DNA of 64,000 bases from Gadus chalcogrammus (GCF_026213295.1 NC_079414.1:6067847-6131846), one strand, 5' to 3'; positions 1 through 11,789 are shown, counted from the first letter of the stretch. Numbers and translations: made by a program. The notes: generated by a model not told the origin, from the letters alone.

Positions 1-1980
1 TTGTGATTTTTGCCATTTCTATAGTTGCCTCCGGAAGACGATAAAAGTCTCTGTGGACCCGAATGTCGTGGCCCAAGAAATTGGCAAGTTGGTCCAGCTC
101 ATTATTTTTGAGATTGAGAATTTGGGACAATGTTGCAATGTGCTTGCGAAGTTGCGTAGACCTCAGATTATCAGGATTCTTTGCACCACACGCGTGTGCA
201 AAAATTCGTATGCAGTCCTGTCCCCTGTAGTAGCTCGTGGGTGGGCACTGTGGACGTCCAAAGAGGAAGGGGTTATCCTTATGGACGTTACATGCGTCTC
301 TTTTGTGTGATAGAAGTGTTGTTGCACTGACAACTTCCGGGTTTAATAGAACAGCAACTTTCCTCCCTCTTTTGCCCATAATTTCAACCCTGCTGAAGTG
401 CTGGGCTAGCTTTTGTTCAAACGGTGACAAGCTAGCAGCTATGTCACTATGGAGCTCAGTCTGGTCTCTTTTTTTGAAGGACTCAAGTGTCATTTTTGAG
501 ACTTCTCCTGCACGGCGTCTATTAAAGACGATTATCTGAGTGAGTGTCACCCTAGCAAGTTCAGCATACGCCTGTGCAGAATCATGGTCTTTTAGGTTTT
601 CAATGGCGTCTGCTGATTTGTCCTCCAGGTACTTGTGCAAGAGCTGCACATCCTCTGTGAATGGTATGGTGGATGGTTTGTTAAATTTTGCCTTGCTCAA
701 AGTAGCCAGTGCAGTGTGGGAGACCTGTGTTGCCCACTGTTTTGTGCAGAGTTGTGTGAATCGTTCTGCTGCTTTAATCAAATCTTCATCCTCTGCTGTG
801 ATGGCCCTGCAGAGAATAATGTCACCGATCTTCTTGAGCGAGTGTCCCAATTTCAGGGCAAGGCTTGGTGTGCAATAGGAGTGTTTCTCTTCATCATATC
901 CTGCAACTGCTCTGACAGCTCCAATGATCTTGTAAAAATGATTTGGCTTTACAGCTTCTTCAAAGCTAAATATAGAATATTTCTTTCTTAAGGTCAACAA
1001 CAGTCTGCCCATTTCCCGGACCTTGGCTCTGATATACTCAAACTTTGTTGAATGACTCCCATGCTTGTTGAAGAGAGACTGGCCCAGTTGCAGAATGAGG
1101 AAGTCATTTCGTACAACAGATGCAATCTCATCTTGCCTCATATTTCTAAGGATTTTCCACAGTCCAGCGCAAATTGCTTGGCAGAATGTTGTCTCCGAGA
1201 TATCAGCCACAACTAAGACTCTAATCTTCCCAACAGCCTCACTCTCGGAGACCGTCTTTGATGGGCATCTACGCAAGTGGCGCCACAGCTCCTTACGAAT
1301 GAACATGCCCTTACAATATGCACAGTGCACATGCGTTTGGGTTGTCAGAGATTTTTGATCGTGTTGGTCTTCTTCTTAATTTCAGTTGTCCTTCATGATT
1401 CCTCAAAACTTCCTGGTTGTGTTCGTAATTACCTCTGTTCCGCAACTTCTCAAGTAGTCTTTTTCTCTCTTTTGATTTCTTAGGAAACGAGAATGCTTCA
1501 GCAATATCAAGCTCTCCTTTTTCATGTTTTTTAAGATGACGGGATATTTTCGATTGAGGTGTTTTGCAAACATAGCAGTAATTTCTTGGAGTGCAAGGAG
1601 AGACTTCTGGCACCACTGCAGCCTCATTAGAAGAAGCCTCTTTTGTACTTGATAGAAGAGTCTGGGTATTGCTTGTTGTAGGATCATCATCACAACAGGG
1701 TTCACTATCAGGTATGTGGTCATCATCAATGTCGAATTTTACAGAGTTGGAAGAATCCTTGTCTTCCTGTTCCATGCAGGACAGGTTGTGGCACTCTCTC
1801 TGTCCTTTCCTGAGAATAAAGTGATTTAACTGGTCCACCCTTGCGATGTGGTAGGTTTACCCACTGTGGATCCTCACTATCACTATTTCCATCACAACTT
1901 GATTCAGTGTCAATGTGAAAGAGATCACCGGAGGAAGTGCCGTGACTACTTGCAGAGTCGGAAACATGCTCATCAACATC
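1..1980 (-). pseudogene. Tyrosine-recombinase-like (Crypton-like) coding block, 3' end outside the window, frame-disrupted
   Basis: Seen: read on the minus strand, the frame from about 1312 to the window edge is open and runs off position 1. It carries a Cys-x2-Cys plus His finger (HCAYCKG..WRHLRRC), then a tyrosine-recombinase core. Box I is FNRRRAGEVSKM, box II is STQLRKHIATLSQ, followed by LGHD and the presumed nucleophile in HRDFYRLP. Upstream, 1311-1838 encodes an acidic, Ser-rich leader and a second finger (YCYVCKTPQSKISRHLKKH). An AG acceptor with a T-rich tract starts the exon at 1980 with an acidic stretch. Odd: at least two 1-nt frame shifts are needed, near 1315-1335 and near 1800-1840. 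Family knowledge: R..R..H..Y recombinases of the Crypton type cut and rejoin DNA by tyrosine chemistry and have been domesticated in vertebrates. Inference: this is a paralogue of the 20.7-22.7 kb gene, decayed or carrying assembly indels. The C-terminus lies beyond the window. Confidence 0.72.
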
Positions 1981-2107
1981 CTATGCAGCAAAAAAAAAGA
2001 AGCTTTGTTTAAAATAAACCCCCAAAATGTATTACTGTATAAATCACAACCCAACACGAAACATTTTAAAGTCAAATTTAAAATGGAATAGAAGACAATG
2101 AACATAC

Positions 2108-2151
2108 CTGCAACGGATTCATGCAGGATTTGTGCCACGACCTTGAACACA
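2108..2151 (-). CDS. Possible 44-bp exon upstream of the recombinase block
   Basis: A minus-strand segment has a TTTTAG acceptor before 2151 and a CAG/GTATG donor after 2108. One frame (…CMNPLQ) reads on in frame into the acidic start of the exon at 1980. It would need an upstream exon ending in phase 1, which I could not identify. Weak: splice signals of this quality also occur by chance. Confidence 0.3.
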
Positions 2152-3086
2152 CTAAAAGCACATTTAAATGAAAAGTTAGCAAGTCTGGCTTTTATTTTAG
2201 TTTAACATAACTGCACCAAAGACAACAACAACTACTGTGTTGGTGTGATGTAAATACGAACATTTGCATGTGTAACCAAGCCATCTTAGAGCGGAGACGG
2301 GTCCATTGCAAGCTTCACAATGGTCCAAAGCGTTGACAAATGCGCTGGTAAGTATATGGTGGCACTGAGGAAGCAATAATGTATATCAGTAAAAATAAAA
2401 TTGAGAAAATTTGTAAATATGCAATATAAACATTTACCCACAGGCTGCACTGGATTAAGTATGATATGGATTTGCTCATACCCCACGTGTTAAACTTGAC
2501 GTTAAATCTTCAAAATTGTATGTATTAATTTTTATTTTACATGATATGAAAGTAGATAGTGATGCTCCGATTGCAAGCAATCCGATCGGGCGATATGGAG
2601 CCTAAATTTGTGATAAATGCTTTTAGATCCGCTGATCACACAAGCCGATTGATCAAGCCATTCCGCCAATCGATGACATATGACGCGCACAGGGCTCCAG
2701 AGTGCGACCTATTAGGTCGCATATGCGACCTAATTTCTTAAGGTGCGAGTTAAAATTGAATGAGGTCGCTCCGGTGCTACTTGCAGGAGGACGATAAACA
2801 CGTTTTATGTTTTATTTTTCTCTCTCGCCACTCCCGCGGTTGTGGTTGATAATAAAATCGTACTTTCTGGCTCATTCCTGCAAGTCTACTACTCTCTCTC
2901 GCTCCCTGTCTCTGCCTGCCCGTCTGTCTGCACCTTTTACAGTCTATGGTCTGCACACTACACGTGCACAGTATTGTTGTGTACGCAGCACGCACAAAAA
3001 AGTAAACAAAGCAGATACAATATGAAACGGCCGATAGTGGATTATTTTAAGAAAAATTGCCAGAGGAAAAAAATTAGGCTATTTTT

Positions 3087-3764
3087 TAGTGGTGCAACGG
3101 TTCACGGGTTTCCCGTGATCCGTACGGATCAACCCTCACGGTTCGGGACGCAAGTGATCCGCGGATCGGCTGATAAAAAAGAAGTTGTTTTGAACCGGAA
3201 ACCGGAACCGGAAGCGGTCATATTTATGTTTGGTTGTAGTCTTTTCGCTCGGTTCTCCGTATCAACAGTAGGGCTAGAACCGAGCGAAATGACCCTTGCA
3301 ATGAGCAATGAGTCTTCCAACCGAAATCAATGGATTTACAAAATGCCAAATAAAACACGACAGAAACTGTATTTCGCTACCATACTTGATGAAAAAAAAG
3401 AAGAAGATGAGGATGTCTGCATTGTCTTGGGAGAGTGTAGACTCTAAACTCTCCCCAGGCAATGCAGACATCCTGAATTTAAAGATGTAAATCCAGGGTT
3501 AGGGATTATTTACTATCCATGATAAAAAGAAGAAGGAATAATGGCTCAGATTGCAATTTTTTTAAATATAGACTATGCTTAAAGGAAGCAGGATTATTAC
3601 CTATTTTTCACTTTATTTAGTTTTTTACACATTTGAAGATTTATTTAAAGTCACATTAGTCTGGTTATCTTTTTTGCTGTTGTTGATCTGAAAATGATCC
3701 GACCCGTGACTCAAAAACCGTGACACGATCCGAACCGTGGGTTTTGTGATCCATTGCACCCCTA
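3087..3764. mobile_element. Nested hAT-like MITE
   Basis: Inverted ends tagtggtgcaacggttcac and gatccattgcacccctac enclose 678 bp. The flanks ctattttt and ctgttgtt match at 6 of 8 positions, which could be an eroded 8-bp duplication. There is no transposase. It interrupts the coding remnant of the surrounding hAT element. Confidence 0.55.
3410..3474. repeat. Short imperfect hairpin (26-bp arms)
   Basis: Arms 3410-3435 and 3449-3474 are inverted copies with 24 of 26 positions matching and a 13-nt loop. It lies inside the nested hAT-like MITE but is not part of its ends. Confidence 0.8.
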
Positions 3765-4660
3765 CTGTTGTTGTTGGTGGTGGAGAAGGGTTAGCAGAGG
3801 AAGCGACAAGTTGGCGAAAAAGGCAGGGGGTAGTGGGGAGAAAAGAAAAAAGTACAGTTTTCAACAACAATGGCTGGTGCAGTTCCCGTGGTCACGATAT
3901 GAGGGACAAGCCATGGTGTGTGTGTACTGCAGGACATGTGGCCCGTCCGTTGCAGGCAGGAGGAAACATTTTGTAAATTGATCTACACAATTCAAAGTTC
4001 AGTCATTAAAATTACACAACAAAAGCCATCACTAAAGAGGAACTCCCGTTCACAAAAAAAAAAATATGGTGCTACCTAATTTGTTTTGGTGCTACTAAAT
4101 GACAAGCTAGGTGGCACCAGTGATACCTGTGAAAAAGTTAGTCTGGAGCCCTGGACGCGCATGTTAAAACTAGGGCTATTAAAGTTAACACGATAATGCA
4201 TTAACGACCAAGAGACACAGCATTCACACAAGAGGAAAAAACAGCACAGATGTCGCTGTCTCCCCTTGCGTGATGCGAATACAGTGTTTTACGCCAATGC
4301 TTCAGCAAAGCATCTTTCACTCCCAGTCAGCCCCTCCCCCCTCCACTGTAAGCGCGCAAACACATGCACACTGGTGTATGGTGGACCCTGCCCTAATAAC
4401 AATGCTATACACATACACTGTAGGCTATATTTATAATTGAATAACTTGATCGGAGCATCCCTAAAAGTAAATGTTCATACCTACAGAATAAGTCATCACT
4501 TGTAAAAAATTGGGTTGATACTTTTCAACCTATGGCTTATTAAACATAGTAGAAACACAAATCCTCATCCTCCAATTTTTCAGTTTCTAAGCTATGCAGC
4601 TGCAAGGAGGCATTCAAGAAGGGAATTCATGAAAAACGTGGTCCTCATAATTACACTTAC

Positions 4661-4729
4661 AGTGGCGTCTTTTGATGTTGCGGGAGTTGAACTAACCGCT
4701 GCCATCATATCAACCCCATCACAGACGTC
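4661..4729 (-). CDS. 69-bp repeated exon, copy 1
   Basis: A CATTCACAG acceptor precedes 4729 and an ACT/GTAAGTG donor follows 4661. The 23 codons are open in phase 0 (DVCDGVDMM…SKDAT). Because the length is a multiple of 3, any number of copies keeps the frame. The upstream SET exon can also end in phase 0, so in-frame joining is possible. Function unknown. The downstream intron is truncated compared with other copies. Confidence 0.6.
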
Positions 4730-5213
4730 CTGTGAATGAGTCAATGACAGAAACAGAGTTGACATTTGAACATGAACCAATTCATTTTCATTTCACAAAC
4801 ATCGTGTCACGACACCAGCCATGTGTATGGCAGAAATGTTAGTTAATAGTCAGCAGAAAGAAGGAAGACAGGAGTAATGAACCCAAACTATTTGATATTC
4901 TATGACTTTTTCAGGTTTCCTATAACCGTAGTGGTTTCCTATGACCATGGGAATCCTTAACATAACACATAACCAACTTGTGAAACGTATTGTGTGAAGA
5001 AATGCAGAATTGAATTCATGAAAAACTGGGTCCTCATAATTCAGGTCTGAGAAGTGCCCATCCGACACACAAATCTCAGTTTGAATGTTTAACAGGTTTG
5101 CTTCTGTCCTTACAACACACTGTCCCTATAATCCTGTCAGGACAGTGTGTGTGTGTGTGTGTGGACTCTTGAGCACCATCATAACATCAAACTAAACAGT
5201 ATTATGCCTGGAT

Positions 5214-6741
5214 TAGGGATGCACCGATCCAACTTTTTCAGTTCCGATGCCGATACCGATGCTGGGGCCTTGCGTATCGTTCGATACCGATATCGATCCG
5301 ATATCAGTCAGCACGTTTACATCATCATAATAGTAATAGTAATAGTACAATAGTAATAATACATAATAATAGTCATAATCGGGTAACTAAACAAATAAGA
5401 TCTCAAAAGGATTTGTAAAATGCATGTAAACACCTTTATCCAATCTACTTCGCACAAAAATCGGCACGTGAACGGACAAGCTAAATCGAATAATAAATAA
5501 ATAATAAAAACGAGAAACGGCATTTTATTAAAAGGTGGCGAAGAAGATGAAGGAAGCCGGTGAATGTAGCCCCCATTTATAAGAAGCGTATCCCTGGCCG
5601 CGGGAGCGCGCATGGCATGCATTCATTAAAGGTGGAAGCACACAGACGCTTCGATTTCACCCAATGCTGAATTAAAAGTACATGTTTTCCTAAACGTGGG
5701 TCATCAATGAGGTTGTTAAGTAGTAACTTAGGGCACATCTGTCAAAATAAACGTTTATTTCTTCCGACGTCTTTATGATCTTTATTCATTCATTGCGCCA
5801 CGGCCGAACTGACGTTATTGATATTATGAATCTAAGACCGCGTCGGGTTCTCCGACTCTCGGGTATCCTACATCCACAACAAGTAAAGACTCGTAGTGTG
5901 GTTTATCTTGACCATGGGGGAGAATGAATTGGGGAATGCCGTACACGGACGGGCGGCGGAGGGGCTGCTACGGTGGTAGAAAGATGTTTTCAGCAGACAG
6001 CTGTCAACTCACTTCGGGTCGGCGATTTATTTAAAAAGCTGGCGCAGAAGATGGAGGAAGCCGATGTCGTGGCAATGTAGTTACCCCCTATAATAAGTGT
6101 ATAATCATCAACATGCATTCAGTACACACTACGCTTCGATTTCACCCAATGCTGAATTAAAAGTACATGTTTTTCTAAATGTTGCTCATCAACGAGGTTG
6201 TAAAGTAGTAACTACGATCTTTATTCCTTCATTGCGCCGCGGCCGAACTGACGGGGGTATTCTCTGATATTATGAAACGCGACATGGAGGAGAAAGCAAT
6301 GTTTTCAGTAGACAGCTGTCAGTTCACTTCGGGTCCATATCATTTCTCCGACGCTCCATTGTGCCGACCTCTCGATCGTATGCCGACTTCTCCGCCAGCA
6401 GAGCCAGCTCCTCGGGCTGGACTCCGCATACGACCGAGGCAACGCTCGCTTTACACGCATTGCAAACAGCCTTGGAGCTAGTTGGTGTGGTGAGGCTGAA
6501 ATATCTCCAAATCACAGACCCCTTCCTGCAACCCATGCTGTCTGTCGCAGCAACTCCACTCAATGCTCGCGCATTGCGGCATGCATGACGTAGCCCGTGT
6601 CGCGTAATATGTTTTAAAATATTACTTAAAAAGGCACGGATCGGTCTTACGGATCGGTTTGCTTTTACAGATACCCAATCCAGCTAAAATGTTGATATCG
6701 GGGCCGATATCCGATCCTAATATCGGATCGGTGCATCCCTA
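5214..6741. mobile_element. hAT element copy A in the tandem array
   Basis: The ends tagggatgcaccgatcc and ggatcggtgcatccct are inverted. The 8-bp duplication gcctggat flanks the element at 5206-5213 and 6742-6749. A BED-finger remnant lies on the minus strand at 6324-6563. Parts of the interior (about 5644-5780 and 6127-6250) are duplicated. It is non-autonomous: no catalytic domain is visible. Confidence 0.92.
6324..6563 (-). pseudogene. hAT transposase N-terminal BED-finger remnant (copy A)
   Basis: The minus-strand frame reads SVIWRYFSLTT followed by AVCNACKASV, the usual W-x-F…C-x2-C start of a BED zinc finger at the N-terminus of hAT transposases. The His pair and the catalytic RNaseH-like domain are missing. 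A near-identical copy lies at 8633-8872. Confidence 0.6.
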
Positions 6742-6783
6742 GCCTGGATGTAAAATCATATTACAGGAATACTGTCAACTTAC

Positions 6784-6852
6784 AGTGTCGTCTTTGGATG
6801 TTGCGGGAGTTGAACTAACCGCTGCCATCATATCAACCCCATCACAGATGTC
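6784..6852 (-). CDS. 69-bp repeated exon, copy 2
   Basis: Same acceptor and a GTAAGTTG donor. The reading frame is open (DICDGVDMM…SKDDT), differing from copy 1 at a few codons. Conservation of both splice sites and frame after duplication suggests the exon is used. Confidence 0.6.
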
Positions 6853-7518
6853 CTGTGAATGAGTCAATGACAGAAACAGAGTTGACATTTGAACATGAAC
6901 CAATTCATTTTCATTTCACAAACATTGTGTCACAACACCAGCAATGTGTATGGCAGAAATGTTAGTTACTAGTCAGCAGAAAGAAGGAAGGCAGGAGTAA
7001 TGAGCCCAAACTATTTGATATTCTATGACTTTTTCAGGTTTCCTATAACCGTAGTGGTTTCCTATGACCATGGGAATCCTTAACATAACACATAACCAAC
7101 TTGTGAAACCTATTGTGTGAAGAAATGCAGAATTGAATTCATGAAAAACGGGGTCCTCATAATTCAGGTCTGAGAAGTGCCCATCCGACACAAATCTCAG
7201 TTTGAATGTTTAACAGGTTTGCTTCTGTCCTTACAACACACTGTCCCTATAATCCTGTCAGGACAGTGTGTGTGTGTGTGGACTCTTGAGCACCATCATA
7301 ACTTCAAACTTACCAGTATTATGAAAAACTGGGTCCTCATAATTCAGGTCTGAGAAGTGCCCATCCGACACACAAATCTCAGTTTGAATGTTTAACAGGT
7401 TTGCTTCTGTCCTTACAACACACTGTGTCCCTATAATCCTGTCAGGACAGTGTGTGTGTGTGTGTGTGGACTCTTGAGCACCATCATAACATCAAACTAA
7501 ACAGTATTATGCCTGGAT

Positions 7519-9050
7519 TAGGGATGCACCGATCCAACTTTTTCAGTTCCGATGCCGATACCGATGCTGGGGCCTTGCGTATCGGTCGATACCGATATCG
7601 ATCCGATATCAGTCAGCACGTTTACATCATCATAATAGTAATAGTAATAGTACAATAGTAATAATACATAATAATAGTCATAATCGGGTAACTAAACAAA
7701 TAAGATCTCAAAATGATTTGTAAAATGCATGTAAACACCTTTATCCAATCTACTTCGCACAAAAATCGGCACGTGAACGGACAAGCTAAATCGAATAATA
7801 AATAAATAATAAAAACGAGAAACGGCGATTTATTAAAAGGTGGCGAAGAAGATGGAGGAAGCCGGTTAATGTAGCCCCCATTTATAAGAAGCGTATCCCT
7901 GGCCGCGGGAGCACGCATGGCATGCATTCATTAAAGGTGGAAGCACACAGACGCTACGCTTCGACTTCACCCAATGCTGAATTAAAGTACATGTTTTCCT
8001 AAACGTGGGTCATCAATGAGGTTGTTAAGTAGTAACTTAGGGCACATCTGTCAAAATAAACGTTTATTTCTTCCGACGTCTTTATGATCTTTATTCATTC
8101 ATTGCGCCGCGGCCGAACTGACGTTATTGATATTATGAATCTAAGACCGCGTCGGGTTCTCCGACTCTCGGGTATCCTACATCCACAACAAGTAAAGACT
8201 CGTAGTGTGGTTTATCTTGACCATGGGGGAGAATGAATTGGGGAATGCCGTATACGGACGGGCGGCGGAGGGGCTGCTCTGGTGGGAGAAAGATGTTTTC
8301 AGCAGACAGCTGTCAACTCACTTCGGGTCGGCGATTTATTTAAAAAGCTGGCGCAGAAGATGGAGGAAGCCGATGTCGTGGCAATGTAGTTACCCCCTAT
8401 AATAAGTGTATAATCATCAACATGCATTCAGTACAAACTACGCTTCGATTTCACCCAATGCTGAATTAAAAGTACATGTTTTTCTAAATGTTGCTCATCA
8501 ACGAGGTTGTAAAGTAGTAACTACGATCTTTATTCCTTCATTGCGCCGCGGCCGAACTGACGGGGGTATTCTCTGATATTATGAAACGCGACATGGAGGA
8601 GAAAGCAATGTTTTCAGTAGACAGCTGTCAGTTCACTTCGGGTCCATATCATTTCTCCGACGCTCTATTGTGCCGACCTCTCGGTCGTATGCCGACTTCT
8701 CCGCCAGCAGAGCCAGCTCCTCGGGCTGGACTCCGCATACGACCGAGGCAACGCTCGCTTTACACGCATTGCAAGCAGCCTTGGAGCTAGTTGGTGTGGT
8801 GAGGCTGAAATATCTCCAAATCACAGACCCCTTCCTGCGACCCATGCTGTCTGTCGCAGCAACTCCACTCAATGCTCGCGCGTTGCGGCATGCATGACGT
8901 AGCCCGTGTTGCGTAATATGTTTTAAAATATTACTTAAAAAGGCACGGATCGGTCTTACGGATCGGTTTGCTTTTACAGATACCCAATCCAGCTAAAATG
9001 TTGATATCGGGGCCGATATCCGATCCTAATATCGGATCGGTGCATCCCTA
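7519..9050. mobile_element. hAT element copy B in the tandem array
   Basis: Nearly identical to the 5214-6741 element, at the homologous position, with the same duplication gcctggat at 7511-7518 and 9051-9058. Shared site and target duplication show that the host unit was duplicated after insertion, rather than two independent insertions. Confidence 0.92.
8633..8872 (-). pseudogene. hAT transposase N-terminal BED-finger remnant (copy B)
   Basis: Same remnant as in the first array unit (SVIWRYFSLTT, ACNACKASV) with a few substitutions. It is a by-product of the tandem duplication. Confidence 0.6.
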
Positions 9051-9092
9051 GCCTGGATGTAAAATCATATTACAGGAATACTGTCAACTTAC

Positions 9093-9161
9093 AGTGTCGT
9101 CTTTGGATGTTGCGGGAGTTGAACTAACCGATGCCATCATATCAACCCCATCACAGATGTC
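9093..9161 (-). CDS. 69-bp repeated exon, copy 3
   Basis: Open 23-codon exon (DICDGVDMMASVSS…) with intact CATTCACAG acceptor and GTAAGTTG donor. It belongs to the unit that lacks the hAT insertion. Confidence 0.6.
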
Positions 9162-9662
9162 CTGTGAATGAGTCAATGACAGAAACAGAGTTGACATTTG
9201 AACATGAACCAATTTTCATTTCACAAACATTGTGTCACGACACCAGCCATGTGTATGGCAGAAATGTTAGTTAATAGTCAGCAGAAAGAAGGAAGACAGG
9301 AGTAATGAGCCCAAACTATTTGATATTCTATGACTTTTTCAGGTTTCCTATAACCGTAGTGGTTTCCTATGACCATGGGAATCCTTAACATAACGTGAAA
9401 CCTATTGTGTGAAGAAATGCAGAATTGAATTCATGAAAAACGGGGTCCTCATAATTCAGGTCTGAGAAGTGCCCATCCGACACACAAATCTCAGTTTGAA
9501 TGTTTAACAGGTTTGCTTCTGTCCTTACAACACACTGTGTCCCTATAATCCTGTCAGGACAGTGTGTGTGTGTGTGTGGACTCTTGAGCACCATCATAAC
9601 TTCAAACTTACCAGTATTATGCCTGGATGTAAAATCATATTACAGGAATACTGTCAACTTAC

Positions 9663-9731
9663 AGTGTCGTCTTTGGATGTTGCGGGAGTTGAACTAACCG
9701 TTGCCATCATATCAACCCCATCACAGACGTC
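9663..9731 (-). CDS. 69-bp repeated exon, copy 4
   Basis: Open 23-codon exon (DVCDGVDMMATVSS…) with intact splice signals. It is the copy nearest the SET exons and would be the first spliced onto them if the genes are one transcript. Confidence 0.6.
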
Positions 9732-9890
9732 CTGTGAATGAGTCAATGACAGAAACAGAGTTGACATTTGAACATGAACCAATTCATTTTCATTTCACAA
9801 ACATCGTGTCACGACACCAGCCATGTGTATGGCAGAAATGTTAGTTAATAGTCAGCAGAAAGAAGGAAGACCGGAGTAATGAGCCTGTCA

Positions 9891-10500
9891 TATAGACTTT
9901 GAAGGACCAGAACCATTTATAACGTATTGAAGGTGATACAGCAAGTGACAGTGGTGGTGCAAATCACAACTTGCCTTTTCTGAGACTGGCTGACTTTTCG
10001 TCAAGTTTGGGTCAGATGGTTCTTCACAGGGTGCCCGAAATAGTACAGAGGAAATTTACTAGTCACTTGTCTGGCAGCGTTTTCACTTAGTAGTCATTAA
10101 GAAAAAGAAGATGGGAGTAATGAGTCATGTAGCATAAAATGTGTAGGTCTACAACCAATTTCTACAATCTCAACGTTTTCACAGTTATGCAGATGTACAC
10201 ATTCTCATGAATGATTAATTTAAGTGCACACTGTCCTTTATAAACTAAATAAAGAAATAAAACAACATCTACAATGACCCAGCTGACCTTCTACCTCACC
10301 TAATGCTGTGAACCTGTTCAAATATTTGTTAATTAAGCAATATCACACTCGTGCTCTTGCTCTTTGCCAGTGGCCTCATCTCTACAACCAAATCGCAGCT
10401 GGGCTGATATTCAGGACAATAACAGGTCCACTAATGCCATTTATTGGTTAACAGTAATAAAAATAACATACTATGATTTGTTAATTTTATAAGAGACCCC
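9891..10500. other. Intron-like stretch with a diverged array-unit fragment
   Basis: At 10050-10120 there is a diverged copy of the array-unit border (agtcattaagaaaaagaagatgggagtaatgag compares with the same border at 9850-9885). A minus-strand segment ending near 9990 (CEEPSDPNLTKSQPVSEK followed by a GCAAGT possible GC donor) could be an exon, but no convincing acceptor is visible. Nothing else is recognised. Confidence 0.35.
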
Positions 10501-10516
10501 GTGGACCTTAACTCAC

Positions 10517-10709
10517 CACTGAGAGCCATGGCCAAGAGGAATCACCATAGTTAAATGTTATCTCCTCGCCTGGAAAGATTTCCTTGATGGAAAATTGACA
10601 CAAGTGTGGCCTTCCTTTGACCATTATCCTCTTGACTTTGCAGTTGGGATGTATGTGATCATCATTCACTAGTCGTCCCAGTGTTCCGTCCTCTTTTGAA
10701 GCATCTATG
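10517..10709 (-). CDS. KMT5A-like SET methyltransferase, exon 3 (catalytic C-terminal half of SET)
   Basis: A TTCTCACAG acceptor precedes 10709 and a GTG/GTGAGT donor follows 10517. Without splicing, the frame stops with TAA at 10508-10510. It reads CIDASKEDGTLGRLVNDDH, then HPNCKVKRIMVKGRPHLC and GEEITFNYGD followed by SSWPWLS. This covers the pseudoknot region and the final ExxxYxYGD-type motif of SET domains. It joins the previous exon in phase (TG + C gives Cys). Family knowledge: KMT5A-type SET proteins mono-methylate lysine using S-adenosylmethionine. Odd: the canonical Asn-His-Ser at the cofactor/active site reads Asn-Asp-Asp, as I recall for fish KMT5A-like paralogues. Confidence 0.82.
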
Positions 10710-11789
10710 CTGTGAGAAATAGAAAATTTTAGTACAAAAATAAAGGTTTGATTTGGTTATATTTCTCTGTTTTTTGTGCTTCTACTGTGGGTAAGTAGGC
10801 GGTAGTCTGCACATAGCCGAGTGTTTTATTTTTGAAAATTGACCGGATGCTTTGTGCCTTTCCTGTGTCTGACTTCCTGCCAGTTAAAAAAGGCTTGTCC
10901 ATCTGTCATCTAGGAAAGCACACGTTCTTTGATTTTATTTATTTTTTAAAAATAAACAAGAAACACACTGGTTTCAGATGAGAGTGGTTGCTGTCTAAAC
11001 AGCAAGATTAATAAAGCCTGCCTGGTCGGGAGCAGGCTAGCTGCACAGAACAAATCTCCATAGTACCTTACGTGCCTTTGCTTTCATGAAACTGAAACAC
11101 AGCTAAATTCATCCAGGATAACCAGAGAATCCCAGCTTAAACCCTTATCTTAGTTTTGTGAAATATCCCACTGGTAGTATTCGTCGGTTAGTTATTGGTG
11201 AGCAGAGGGATGACATCAGGAAGTCGCACATTCTATCTGCTCTATTAACATTCATATTATCCAGGAAAACCTAAGCATTTTGGACATGTAAACAGTTTGT
11301 AGTGCATAAAGTTGTTGATCAAAGTTTATAATTAAGTTCACTTGTCTGTAATTGCCTATCCCTGTATATCTAATTCAACACTGGGTGTAGGTTGATAGCT
11401 TTGAACCACCACTGACGATAGTATGTAACAGGTCAGATTAATAAGACTTGATTGATAAATTTAATCCAGGGTTTCAGAAATTCAAATATGAAACCACAGA
11501 CCAACCCATAAATTAAATAATCATACAATTTAAATCTCTCTGTAAAGCACCTTTGGTCCAGCTTTGTTGTTATTGAATGTACCCTACAAAAAAACCACAA
11601 CTTCTCTTTGAACAAGTAAGACTAGGGATGCAAATTATCGAGTAATTCATTAATCGATAGTTGTTTCATCTTATCGATCGATGATCGATTAATTGATAAG
11701 CGGCAATTCTTCTGAGAAGCTGAATTTCCTTCTGAATGTGACACATTTAGGTGGTAATTCAACAAAGTTGTTTAGTTGTTGTACTTTAA

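Larger units (their letters stand above)
2557..4463. mobile_element. hAT-type DNA transposon, non-autonomous, with 8-bp target duplication
   Basis: The ends are inverted (tagtgatgctccgat at 2557 and its imperfect complement ending at 4463). They are flanked by aaagtaga (2549-2556) and aaagtaaa (4464-4471), an 8-bp duplication with one mismatch. Inside, 3022-3066 encodes MKRPIVDYFKKN, typical of the start of hAT-derived proteins. 3780-3980 encodes a degenerate BED-like finger (CVYCRTCGPSVAG). The end of a second hAT-type sequence (tagggctattaaagttaac) starts near 4170. Another hAT-like element is nested at 3087-3764. The transposase catalytic part is absent. The insertion lies between the recombinase block and the tandem exon array. 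Confidence 0.75.
4600..9890. repeat. Tandem array of an exon-bearing unit (four units, two enlarged by a transposon)
   Basis: The basic unit is about 570 bp (9091-9660 is a clean example). Unit starts, marked by the exon donor, lie near 4661, 6784, 9093 and 9663. The first two units are about 2.1 and 2.3 kb because each carries a hAT copy at the same site. The second also has a 180-bp internal duplication (about 7135-7320 repeated at 7321-7510). The last copy stops near 9890. Each unit contains a 69-bp exon, a (GT)n tract and a conserved segment reading SDLNYEDPVFHEFNS on the minus strand. Units are highly similar, so the expansion looks recent. A more diverged unit fragment appears near 10050-10120. 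Confidence 0.9.

Noticed and set aside
4850..5068. 72-codon minus-strand frame starting MSDGHFSDLNYEDPVF, repeated at 6973-7191
   Set aside because: Conserved only between very young duplicates. No convincing acceptor/donor pair frames it, unlike the 69-bp exon, so it is mentioned as part of the array only.
5317..5622. 101-codon minus-strand frame repeated at 7622-7927
   Set aside because: It lies wholly inside the non-coding part of the duplicated hAT element. Its repetition reflects the duplication, not selection.
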